Assembly (NCBI GenBank): GCA_012839395.1
Contig: DUNJ01000018.1
Location: forward strand, 1 to 34,732
Source: Tepidimicrobium sp.
GTDB lineage: Bacteria; Bacillota; Clostridia; Tissierellales; Tepidimicrobiaceae
Direction: 5' to 3'
DNA: 34,732 nucleotides
Shown: one piece after another, positions 24,011 to 30,654 of the stretch
How the letters are laid out: every line of letters begins with the position of its first letter
Position numbering within the stretch: position 1 is the stretch's first letter
Program-made: the position numbers and the translations under genes
The notes under the pieces: generated by a model
What the model saw: only the letters and a program-made list of their open reading frames with translations
The model's database searches: none
Told to the model about the DNA's origin: nothing

Positions 24011-24107
24011 CTTGATGTATTCAAGCGTTGGCCTAAGTTTAGAACTTAAGATGAAGACAAATAGACTAAGTGCATAAATATACAAATGTGAATATTTATG
24101 CACTTAG
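24011..24107 (+). promoter_or_regulatory. Structured leader with three stem-loops before the carbamoyltransferase
   Basis: Between the promoter and the gene there is a ~220-base leader with CTTGA/TCAAG (24011-24025), TAAGTT/AACTTA (24034-24048) and a perfect 16-bp stem CTAAGTGCATAAATAT/ATATTTATGCACTTAG (24066-24107, 10-base loop). No T-run follows the last stem and no known riboswitch or T-box signature was found. The 16-bp perfect pairing is far beyond chance for this composition and suggests an RNA control element or a remnant inverted repeat. Confidence 0.5.
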
Positions 24108-24174
24108 CTTGCCAAAAAGGAATTATAAAACATAACCAAATTGAAGGGCAGGAAGAATTAAAGGGGTGCTATTT

Positions 24175-25215
24175 ATGATCGATTTAAAGGGAAGAAGCTA
24201 TCTTACATTATTGGATTTTACATCGGAGGAAATAGAATACCTAATAGAACTATCGGAGGAATTGAAGAGGTTAAAGTACAAAGGGATAAGTCATAATAGT
24301 TTAAAGGGAAAAAATATCGCCCTGCTATTTGAAAAGCCTTCTACTAGGACTAGAAGTGCCTTTGTAGTAGCTGCAAGGGATGAGGGAGCCTATATAGAAT
24401 ACTTACGTAAAGATGAAATTCAATTAGGTAAAAAGGAGTCTGTTAAGGATACGGCTAGGGTATTAGGCAGGATGTTTGATGGAATCCAGTTTAGGGGATA
24501 TGATCACAATACGGTGGAAATCCTATCAAAATATTCCAATGTCCCAGTTTGGAATGGTCTTACGGATAAATTCCATCCAACTCAGGTGTTAGCAGATCTT
24601 TTGACTATAAAGGAGAAAAAGGGATATCTAAAGGGAATAAAGTTAGCTTATGTAGGGGATGGAAGAAACAACATGGCTAATTCGCTCCTTATAGGAGCAG
24701 CTAAGATGGGAATGGATATAAGGATAGTAGGACCACGACAATTATTTCCCGAAGATGATATAGTTCAAAAATCCAAGAATATAACTGAGGAAACCGAGGG
24801 GATTATAACCATAACGGACTCTATAGATGAAGGAGTAGAGGGTGTAGACGTGATATATACCGATGTATGGGTGTCCATGGGAGAAGAGGATCAGATGGAA
24901 AAGAGGATTAAGCTATTGATGCCCTATCAGGTGAATATGGATATGTTAGAGAAGGCGGATAAAGATGTATTATTTATGCATTGCTTGCCGGCATTTCATG
25001 ATATAGAAACGGATGTAGGAAAGGGAGTATTTGAAAAGTATGGGCTGGATGCTATGGAGGTTACTGATGAGGTATTTGAAAGTGAGCATTCGGTGGTATT
25101 TGATGAAGCTGAAAATAGGATGCATACTATAAAGGCAATAATGGTAGCCACATTGGGTGATCCCATATCATTGTATGGGGATAATATATTGAAAATGCAT
25201 GCTACGAATCGGTAA
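24175..25215 (+). CDS. argF: Ornithine carbamoyltransferase
   Basis: 346 residues. Transfers the carbamoyl group between carbamoyl phosphate and ornithine to make citrulline (or the reverse in arginine fermentation). Motifs: carbamoyl-phosphate loop EKPSTRTRSAF, FHPTQVLADLLT, ornithine-side DVWVSMGEE and the catalytic HCLPAFHD. Start: the frame opens at a GTG at 24166, but AAGGGGTG lies seven bases before the ATG at 24175, which gives the usual N-terminus. It stands alone, so anabolic (argF) and catabolic (arcB) roles cannot be told apart from context. The possible ArgR box favours a link to arginine. It competes for ornithine with the ord-ort pathway. Confidence 0.94.
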   Translation: MIDLKGRSYLTLLDFTSEEIEYLIELSEELKRLKYKGISHNSLKGKNIALLFEKPSTRTRSAFVVAARDEGAYIEYLRKDEIQLGKKESVKDTARVLGRMFDGIQFRGYDHNTVEILSKYSNVPVWNGLTDKFHPTQVLADLLTIKEKKGYLKGIKLAYVGDGRNNMANSLLIGAAKMGMDIRIVGPRQLFPEDDIVQKSKNITEETEGIITITDSIDEGVEGVDVIYTDVWVSMGEEDQMEKRIKLLMPYQVNMDMLEKADKDVLFMHCLPAFHDIETDVGKGVFEKYGLDAMEVTDEVFESEHSVVFDEAENRMHTIKAIMVATLGDPISLYGDNILKMHATNR

Positions 25216-25255
25216 AATAATAAGTTCATTGCTTTGGCGATGGACTTATTATTTT
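25214..25255 (+). terminator. Terminator after ornithine carbamoyltransferase
   Basis: A 16-bp stem (AAAATAATAAGTTCAT with ATGGACTTATTATTTT, one wobble) overlaps the stop codon and is followed by ATGTTATAAT. The A-rich left arm and T-rich right arm suit intrinsic termination. Confidence 0.75.
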
Positions 25256-25288
25256 ATGTTATAATAGGAAGTGATGATGTCCTAGATA

Positions 25289-25322
25289 TTGACAGTAATA
25301 GTTTGTTTATGTAATATTACAT
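25289..25322 (+). promoter_or_regulatory. Promoter of the XRE/ImmA pair with palindromic operator
   Basis: TTGACA (25289-25294), 17 bases, TAATAT (25312-25317). The -10 lies inside a perfect 14-bp palindrome, ATGTAATATTACAT (25309-25322). A palindrome over the -10 directly upstream of an XRE repressor gene is a typical autoregulatory operator. Confidence 0.75.
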
Positions 25323-25347
25323 TACAGAAGTTATCGGAGGTGTTTTG

Positions 25348-25710
25348 ATGGTAGAGAGACCCGACATTGGAAGAAGGATTAGAGACGCTAGACAGAAAAA
25401 CAGGCTAAGTCAATCGGAAGTAGTGGATAGACTTATGGAATACGGTATAAGTATGAGTAGGGAAACGCTAAGTAAAATTGAAAATAATAACAGGTCCGTA
25501 TCAGCCATAGAGCTAAATGCATTGTGCAATATATTCGATGTAGATATGAATGAAATTTTTGCTAAGGAACCGAAGGAAGAGGATTTGGTGACTTTTTTTA
25601 GGAAAAAAAATGCCTCGGAGAATACATTAATAGAGATTGCTAGGTTGCAAGATATGATAAGAACTTTTATCAAACATGAAAAGATGTATATGGAAGGGTT
25701 GAATTCATAA
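25348..25710 (+). CDS. XRE-family helix-turn-helix regulator
   Basis: 120 residues. The N-terminal ~65 residues are a Cro/CI-type HTH (IGRRIRDARQKNRLSQSEVV...GISMSRETLSKIENNNRSVS), and the C-terminal half is a helical dimerisation-like segment. Start is the ATG at 25348, five bases after CGGAGGTG; the TTG just before it is too close. It is coupled to an ImmA/IrrE protease gene 23 bases downstream. In known pairs the protease inactivates the XRE protein on a signal, relieving repression; here that is inference from family and arrangement. Confidence 0.92.
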   Translation: MVERPDIGRRIRDARQKNRLSQSEVVDRLMEYGISMSRETLSKIENNNRSVSAIELNALCNIFDVDMNEIFAKEPKEEDLVTFFRKKNASENTLIEIARLQDMIRTFIKHEKMYMEGLNS

Positions 25711-25733
25711 AATTAAGCGGGAGGATGGATTCA

Positions 25734-26522
25734 TTGAAGAAGGAGATAAATATTCCAGAAGAATTATTTAGACTTAGAATGAAGGAATTGGCTGAAGACG
25801 TACGGATTAAATTTGCTAAGAGGGGAGTATCGGATATATTCGATATACTTTCAAAGATTGCATTTTTAATACGTAAGCCATTGGATACTCATGAATTATC
25901 CGGATTTATTACCTATTTTGAAGATCGATTTATAGTATATCTAAATAGCGGATTTACATTAGGGCATGAACGATATACGGCAGCCCATGAACTATATCAT
26001 ATTGTGTATAATGAGGATATATTAAAAAAGGAAAAGGTTTTTTTAGACAAGGAAAGGTATAAAGATGAAGATATAAGGGCAGATGTATTTGCTGCAGAAT
26101 TTCTAATGCCCGAGGACTATGTAAAGGAGGTATTTTATAGGACTGTAAATGTAGATATGGATGAGGTTCTTCCAAAGCATATAATTCGTATGCATAATCA
26201 TTTTAAGGTAAGTTATAAGGCTATGTTAAAAAGGCTTATTCAACTTAAATTGTGTTCTATGGATAGATATTTTGATCTTTTAGAGATTTGTTCTCTAGAC
26301 AATAAGGATAAACTTCAATCCTTAACCAGGAAGGAAGGCTATACAATAGATTTAATAATCCCATCAAATACAGTATATGTTCCGGAGGAATATGTTGTAT
26401 ATGTAAAATCTAACTACGAAAATGGAAGAATATCCTATGAGGATATGAAGAAGAGCTTTAAATTTATAGATTTGGATCCTATGGATTTTGGATACGAGAA
26501 AAACAAGCAATATAATATGTGA
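25734..26522 (+). CDS. ImmA/IrrE-family metallopeptidase
   Basis: 262 residues. The zinc protease motif is intact: YTAAHELYHIVYN (HExxH as HELYH), with a downstream acidic helix ADVFAAEFLMPEDYV that supplies the third ligand (Glu), as in ImmA/IrrE. The C-terminal ~90 residues are extra and lack a recognised domain. Start: ATG at 25725 directly abuts GGGAGG, so the TTG at 25734, nine bases from the site, is a better start. Partner of the XRE regulator. Such pairs occur in mobile elements, stress control and toxin-antitoxin-like modules; no integrase or phage gene is nearby. A terminator follows. Confidence 0.9.
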   Translation: MKKEINIPEELFRLRMKELAEDVRIKFAKRGVSDIFDILSKIAFLIRKPLDTHELSGFITYFEDRFIVYLNSGFTLGHERYTAAHELYHIVYNEDILKKEKVFLDKERYKDEDIRADVFAAEFLMPEDYVKEVFYRTVNVDMDEVLPKHIIRMHNHFKVSYKAMLKRLIQLKLCSMDRYFDLLEICSLDNKDKLQSLTRKEGYTIDLIIPSNTVYVPEEYVVYVKSNYENGRISYEDMKKSFKFIDLDPMDFGYEKNKQYNM

Positions 26523-26535
26523 TTTTCCACCAATT

Positions 26536-26591
26536 AAAATTGTCGTTGATCTTTGGTCGTACAAAAATTCCTAGAGATCGATGACAATTTT
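26536..26591 (+). terminator. Terminator after the ImmA/IrrE gene
   Basis: A 17-bp stem (AAAATTGTCGTTGATCT with AGATCGATGACAATTTT, wobble pairs only) with a 22-base loop ends in a T-rich tail (TATTATTT). It isolates the XRE/ImmA unit from the CARF genes. Confidence 0.8.
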
Positions 26592-26634
26592 ATTATTTGC
26601 TGAGATGTTCGAAAATAATAATTATGTATAAAAA

Positions 26635-26663
26635 TTGAACTTATTGGTATAAAGTGCTACAAT
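26635..26663 (+). promoter_or_regulatory. Promoter of the CARF-HEPN operon
   Basis: TTGAAC (26635-26640), exactly 17 bases, TACAAT (26658-26663). It lies 50 bases before the first CARF gene, which has an AAGGTGA ribosome site. The pair therefore has its own vegetative promoter and is not the tail of a cas operon. Confidence 0.75.
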
Positions 26664-26713
26664 AATATCAAAACGAAAAACCTATACTTTTTTCTTTTTA
26701 CTAAGGTGATTAT

Positions 26714-27940
26714 ATGGAAAGTAATTTAACGACGTTAATTTCGCTTATAGGCAAAGGGAAAACAGAGGAAGGAACTAAAGGATATATAAGCACTAGATAT
26801 TATTATGATGAAACTAAAGATACTATATATACATCCTTCTTTGGCTCTGCTTTGTACAAAATTCTTAAAAAACAAGATCATAATATAGATACATGGCTTA
26901 TATTTGGAACTAATAAATCCAGCTGGTCAGAGCTTCTTTATGTAATTGAAGAAAAACACCATGATAAGATGATCGAACTATACGACACAGTTTATGATGA
27001 AGAAAATGAAGGCATCTCCCAACCTCTACTCTCCCAATGGGAACAAGCCCTTCAAAAGCATGTGCCGGGATTGCGTTTAATCTTAGTAGATCCTTTAGAT
27101 TATCAGATTTATATAGATCGTATGATACATGAAATCCCCGATACTAAAAGGAGAGTAGTTCTTGATATAACCCACGCTTTTAGACATATGCCTGTTATAA
27201 TTGCTTTTTCGTTAATGACACTCAAACATATCAAAGATATATCTGATATTATGGTATATTACGGTGCCCTTGAACTAAAGACAAACAGGAATGATCAAAA
27301 CGAGCCTACCCCTATATTAAAAATCGATTTTATCAATAATTTAGTCTCATATGCTGAAAATATTGCAGTATTTAATTACTCTGGATATTTTCCTAATATT
27401 TTGGATAATCTAAATATTTCCAAAACAGACAAAACTTATTTTTGGCTTGAAATGAATAGGCAACCAAGAACCGATTTGGAAACAATCAATATGAATCTAA
27501 AAGAAAAATCGAAGGAAAACAATCATCAAGGTAAAATAGCGGAATATATAAATAAAGAAATAGAGCCACTTACAGGTGCATCATTACATAGAAGAATGAT
27601 AGAAAGGTCAAAATTCTTTTTTGCTAGAAAACAGTATTTGCAATCATTAGTATTATTACACGAAGGGCTTATTATAGCTATGAGTAGAAAATATGGATTA
27701 GAACATGGACAAGACTATGATGGATATAGGGCTGTCAGAGATTATATCAAGGATAATAAGAATACTATATTTAAAGACAAGGCTCAGATAGACGCTTATT
27801 ATAAGTTAGTACATACAAGGAACTCAGCTGTTCATGGTACTACAGCTAGAGGAACCCAAAACTTTTTAGAACAAGAGGAACATTATGAAGCCTTATTTAA
27901 AGAAGGTATAGAAATATATAAATATATAACGGGGGAATAA
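26714..27940 (+). CDS. CARF-HEPN protein, TM1812 (Csx1/Csx2-like) CRISPR-associated family
   Basis: 408 residues. The N-terminal ~190 residues form a CARF-type sensor for cyclic oligoadenylate: strand plus SLIGKGK at the start, FGTNKSSW (~residue 76), and the family hallmark VVLDITHAFRHMP (~residues 149-161). The C-terminal half is helical with a HEPN RNase motif R-x4-H (R369-H374 in HTRNSAVHG). In type III CRISPR immunity such proteins are non-specific RNases switched on by cyclic oligoadenylate. No cas10, csm/cmr gene or repeat array is in the window. It forms an operon with the next gene (two-base gap). Codon use (more AAA, GAA and CGT, less AGG) differs from neighbours, hinting at transfer. 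Confidence 0.9.
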   Translation: MESNLTTLISLIGKGKTEEGTKGYISTRYYYDETKDTIYTSFFGSALYKILKKQDHNIDTWLIFGTNKSSWSELLYVIEEKHHDKMIELYDTVYDEENEGISQPLLSQWEQALQKHVPGLRLILVDPLDYQIYIDRMIHEIPDTKRRVVLDITHAFRHMPVIIAFSLMTLKHIKDISDIMVYYGALELKTNRNDQNEPTPILKIDFINNLVSYAENIAVFNYSGYFPNILDNLNISKTDKTYFWLEMNRQPRTDLETINMNLKEKSKENNHQGKIAEYINKEIEPLTGASLHRRMIERSKFFFARKQYLQSLVLLHEGLIIAMSRKYGLEHGQDYDGYRAVRDYIKDNKNTIFKDKAQIDAYYKLVHTRNSAVHGTTARGTQNFLEQEEHYEALFKEGIEIYKYITGE

Positions 27941-27942
27941 TT

Positions 27943-29649
27943 ATGTTAAAATTTATATCCTTATTAGGGACTAATCAGTACTTACCCTGCAATTATTATT
28001 TTGATGAATATAAGGCAAACGATTGCTGCTACATCCAAGAAGCTTTGGTACAAATATTAGCCGAAAATGACATAGTACCTGACAAAATAACTATATTTAC
28101 AACAGAAGATTCTTACAATAAAAATTGGATAGCAAATGCGTATAATGATACTAGGCCAGGATTAAATGAAGAGTTGAATAATATATCTAAAAAATTTCAC
28201 ATTCCCGTGGAAAATGTAATGATACCTGAAGGACATAATGAAGAGGAGTTATGGGAAATATTTAATGCCATATTAGATCAATTGGAGAAAGAAGATGAAA
28301 TAATATTAGACATTACTCATTCTTTCAAATACTTGGCTATGTTAACATTTATAGTAATAAACTATGCACGTATTGTAAAAAACTGCAGTCTTAAAGCCAT
28401 ATATTATGGAGCTTTTGATGTATTAGGATATACACGTGAAGTAGAAAAACTTCCTATAGAAGAAAGAAATGCACCAATATTTGATCTTACATCTTTTACA
28501 AATCTATTTGATTGGACTATTGCAATTGATAGATATTTAGCTACAGGAGATGCATCTTTGGTAAAAAATTTAACCTCCTTAGAAATTAAAAAAATAAACG
28601 AGAAAATAGGTAGGAAGGTTTCTGAATCAAATTTAGACAAATCTATTTTATTTAAAGACCCCAATGCCCTAAGAGATCTTTCTAAATCTATGGATAATTT
28701 TAGTAATACTGTGGCTACATGTAGAGGACCTAATCTTACCAGTGCAATATCTTCTCTTAAGGAAAGTATCCATACTGTAGTAGAAAATGCAGCCCATGAA
28801 AGGATAAAACCTCTAAGCCCTATAATGGAAATGGTTGAAAAAAAGTTTGATAGCTTTAGCCACACTGATGAATATATAAATACAATAGAAACAGCCAAAT
28901 GGTGCCATGAAAATAAAATGTATCAACAAGGACTTACTATCTTACAAGAAGGGCTTATAAATTATGTTTGTGAAAAATGGGGCTTGGATAGGTTAAGTTT
29001 AACAAATAGGGATAAAGTTGGTGCTATTGCCTGTTATGTAAAAGAACACCCTATTGAAGCTGATTATAAATCACTAGGCTTAAATGAACAAAATGCTAAA
29101 GATTTATTAATGTTAATTTATAATGTTGGGGATATGAGAAATGATATAAATCATGCAGGCTGGAGAGAGCAAACTAATAAAGTAAATAAATTTAGCACAA
29201 ATTTAAAAGACTTCATTCAAAGGGCCGAAATCATTTTAACCAATGATTCTAACAATGTGGAAGGGAAATACAGGCAATTATTATTAATGTTTTCACATGA
29301 TCTGACAGAAGAACAGAAGTCTGAAGCAAAAGAAAAGTTTAATATATCACGATTTATAAAACTTAATGATGAGCTTTCAAATAAATGGGCAAATGTTCCC
29401 CCACATTTGGATGATCTAGGAGAATACCTTGAAGAATTTAAAGAGTGGTTAGATGAAAAAGGGCAGGTTGGGGATTATGTTTTAATCCAAGGAGACTTTG
29501 GTGCCACCATGTCAATGGTGGAATATGCTAAAAGCAAAAAAATTATTCCAATATATGCAACTACAGAGAGGAATGTAGTAGAAGAAAAAACAGGCGAGAC
29601 TATAAAAATATCACGGGAATTTAAACACGTGATGTTTAGAAAATATTAA
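27943..29649 (+). CDS. CARF-HEPN protein fused to a Csx20-like C-terminal domain
   Basis: 568 residues in three parts. (1) CARF-type sensor: FISLLGTNQY at the N-terminus and IILDITHSFKYLAM (~residues 120-133). (2) Helical HEPN region with R-x4-H at R399-H404 (DMRNDINHAGW). (3) From ~445 to the end, a separate domain starting LLLMFSHDLTEEQ, with NKWANVPPHLD, the diagnostic GDYVLIQGDFGAT (510-522) and a closing FKHVMFRKY. This matches what I know of Csx20, a small type III ancillary protein predicted, and more recently reported, to belong to a group that binds or degrades cyclic oligoadenylate. The chain would combine effector and off-switch. It overlaps nothing and follows the first CARF gene after two bases; ATG after GGGGGAATAATT. 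Confidence 0.85.
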   Translation: MLKFISLLGTNQYLPCNYYFDEYKANDCCYIQEALVQILAENDIVPDKITIFTTEDSYNKNWIANAYNDTRPGLNEELNNISKKFHIPVENVMIPEGHNEEELWEIFNAILDQLEKEDEIILDITHSFKYLAMLTFIVINYARIVKNCSLKAIYYGAFDVLGYTREVEKLPIEERNAPIFDLTSFTNLFDWTIAIDRYLATGDASLVKNLTSLEIKKINEKIGRKVSESNLDKSILFKDPNALRDLSKSMDNFSNTVATCRGPNLTSAISSLKESIHTVVENAAHERIKPLSPIMEMVEKKFDSFSHTDEYINTIETAKWCHENKMYQQGLTILQEGLINYVCEKWGLDRLSLTNRDKVGAIACYVKEHPIEADYKSLGLNEQNAKDLLMLIYNVGDMRNDINHAGWREQTNKVNKFSTNLKDFIQRAEIILTNDSNNVEGKYRQLLLMFSHDLTEEQKSEAKEKFNISRFIKLNDELSNKWANVPPHLDDLGEYLEEFKEWLDEKGQVGDYVLIQGDFGATMSMVEYAKSKKIIPIYATTERNVVEEKTGETIKISREFKHVMFRKY

Positions 29650-29680
29650 TATAAGATAATACAATTTAGGAGGTGGGGGG

Positions 29681-29770
29681 ATGATTGACAATTATGATGT
29701 AGCCCTTGCTGTACTATTAAGTGTAACCTATCCAAGGCCTATATATTTCTGGCCTCTTATATTTTTATAA
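29681..29770 (+). CDS. 29-codon ORF with strong ribosome site, perhaps a gene remnant
   Basis: An ATG follows AGGAGGTGGGGGG directly downstream of the Csx20 fusion. The frame gives a 29-residue product beginning MIDNYDVALAVLLSVTYP and ending FWPLIFL. The very strong ribosome site suggests that a real gene began here, but the product is too short and hydrophobic at its end to assign. It may be the stump of a third gene of the CARF operon cut by deletion, since the ArsR promoter starts two bases after its stop. Confidence 0.4.
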   Translation: MIDNYDVALAVLLSVTYPRPIYFWPLIFL

Positions 29771-29771
29771 A

Positions 29772-29799
29772 TTGACAAATTAATTATATTAAATATGAT
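29772..29799 (+). promoter_or_regulatory. Promoter of the first arsR gene
   Basis: TTGACA (29772-29777), 16 bases, TATGAT (29794-29799). About 35 bases downstream lies TGGACATATAGG (29836-29847), which recurs at the cobW promoter and forms one arm of TATATGT...ACATATA, a candidate ArsR operator. Confidence 0.7.
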
Positions 29800-29835
29800 A
29801 TATGTAAGAGTTAAATATATGTTTACTAAATGATT

Positions 29836-29847
29836 TGGACATATAGG
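29836..29847 (+). promoter_or_regulatory. Candidate ArsR operator motif, copy 1
   Basis: TGGACATATAGG occurs here and again at 30604-30615, each just downstream of a promoter in the metal cluster. Here ACATATA is the mirror of TATATGT 16 bases upstream, giving the dyad symmetry expected of an ArsR/SmtB site. Confidence 0.45.
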
Positions 29848-29889
29848 GGAAATATAGATAAAAGAGGATAGAATATGGAGGTGAAAATA

Positions 29890-30252
29890 GTGGATTTAGT
29901 ACAGGTAATGAAGGCACTTGCAGATGAAACAAGACTAAGGATACTAAATATATTAGTAGAAGGAGCCCTATGTGTGTGTGAAATTGAAGAAATACTTGGA
30001 ATCTCTCAGTCTAATGCTTCTAGACATTTAAATAGATTAACTAATGTAAAAATATTAGAAAGTTATAAGGTGGGAAACTATGTATATCATAAGTTTTCCC
30101 AGGAAGGGATACAGGAATATCCCTTTATCAAAGAAATAGTAGAAGACCATACTATGAAGCACGACCTATATAAAAAAGATTATGAAAGATTAAATAAATA
30201 CAGGGAAAGTGGCTTTTCATGTGATGAGCTTAAGGATGGCCAGGTTTTTTAA
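29890..30252 (+). CDS. ArsR/SmtB-family metal(loid)-responsive repressor 1
   Basis: 120 residues with a winged helix-turn-helix (VMKALADETRLRILNIL, then ILGISQSNASRHLNRL). Two cysteines in ALCVCEIEEIL sit in the helix that binds arsenite in classical ArsR (ELCVCDL), so As(III)/Sb(III) or a similar thiophilic metal is the likely signal. Start: GTG at 29890, six bases after GGAGGTG; the in-frame ATG at 29875 contains the ribosome site itself. It heads the cluster and presumably represses it, with a broken arsC next to it. Confidence 0.9.
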   Translation: MDLVQVMKALADETRLRILNILVEGALCVCEIEEILGISQSNASRHLNRLTNVKILESYKVGNYVYHKFSQEGIQEYPFIKEIVEDHTMKHDLYKKDYERLNKYRESGFSCDELKDGQVF

Positions 30253-30285
30253 TAAAATTAAAACTTGATTATGGAGGAAAAATAG

Positions 30286-30509
30286 GTATGAAACCTAATT
30301 AATTACAGATATTCCAGAAGCAGATATAGTTATAAAGATGGGGGGGGAATGCGGTATGGCCTAGTCTTTCTTCCAAGCACCAGGAGGATTGGGGATTAGA
30401 AGATCCAATAGGAAAAGGCAGGGAGGAATTTGTTAAAACAGCCAAAATAATTGAAGAGAAAATAAAGGGCTTAGCAGAAAGAATAAAAAATAAAGAGATA
30501 AAATTATAA
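30286..30509 (+). pseudogene. arsC: Broken arsenate reductase (ArsC, LMW-phosphatase type)
   Basis: After an ATG at 30286 and an immediate stop, the frame reads ITDIPEADIVIKMG, matching the ArsC segment 'PDADIVVTMGC'. An eight-G run follows and the frame ends at a TAG. In another frame the gene resumes as WPSLSSKHQEDWGLEDPIG, then GREEFVKTAKIIEEKIKGL to a stop at 30509, matching 'xCPxLPSKxREDWGLDDP' of thioredoxin-linked ArsC. The N-terminal half with the catalytic Cys loop is absent, and the other catalytic cysteines are lost. A dead gene between arsR and cobW. Confidence 0.75.
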
Positions 30510-30538
30510 AAAAGTCAGCATTTGCTAACTTTTTTTAT
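30508..30538 (+). terminator. Terminator after the arsC remnant
   Basis: AAGTCAGC/GCTAACTT stem (one wobble) with a 4-base loop, flanked by an A-run on the left and TTTTTTT on the right. It separates the first arsR unit from the cobW operon, which has its own promoter. Confidence 0.8.
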
Positions 30539-30557
30539 TTTTACATATGTTAAGGTC

Positions 30558-30586
30558 TTGACAAGATTAAATATTATGATTACAAT
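30558..30586 (+). promoter_or_regulatory. Promoter of the cobW-arsR-permease operon
   Basis: TTGACA (30558-30563), exactly 17 bases, TACAAT (30581-30586): near-consensus and therefore likely strong and repressed. The shared motif TGGACATATAGG lies at 30604-30615, just after the expected start of transcription. Confidence 0.8.
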
Positions 30587-30603
30587 ATGACTAAATACAC
30601 ATA

Positions 30604-30615
30604 TGGACATATAGG
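30604..30615 (+). promoter_or_regulatory. Candidate ArsR operator motif, copy 2
   Basis: Second copy of TGGACATATAGG, about 11-22 bases after the expected transcription start of the cobW operon. A repressor bound here would block the polymerase. Shared 12-mers at two promoters of one cluster point to one repressor for both. Confidence 0.45.
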
Positions 30616-30654
30616 CATGAAGAGATATATCTATTATAAAAAGGAGGTAATCCT

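Noticed and set aside
23949..24174. T-box or lysine riboswitch in the carbamoyltransferase leader
   Set aside because: The conserved T-box sequence (AGGGTGGNACCGCG) is absent and the purine-rich junction of the lysine riboswitch is not found; the stems are kept as an unassigned structured leader.
26523..29770. CRISPR array near the CARF genes
   Set aside because: No run of regularly spaced direct repeats is visible in the gaps around these genes or elsewhere in the window.
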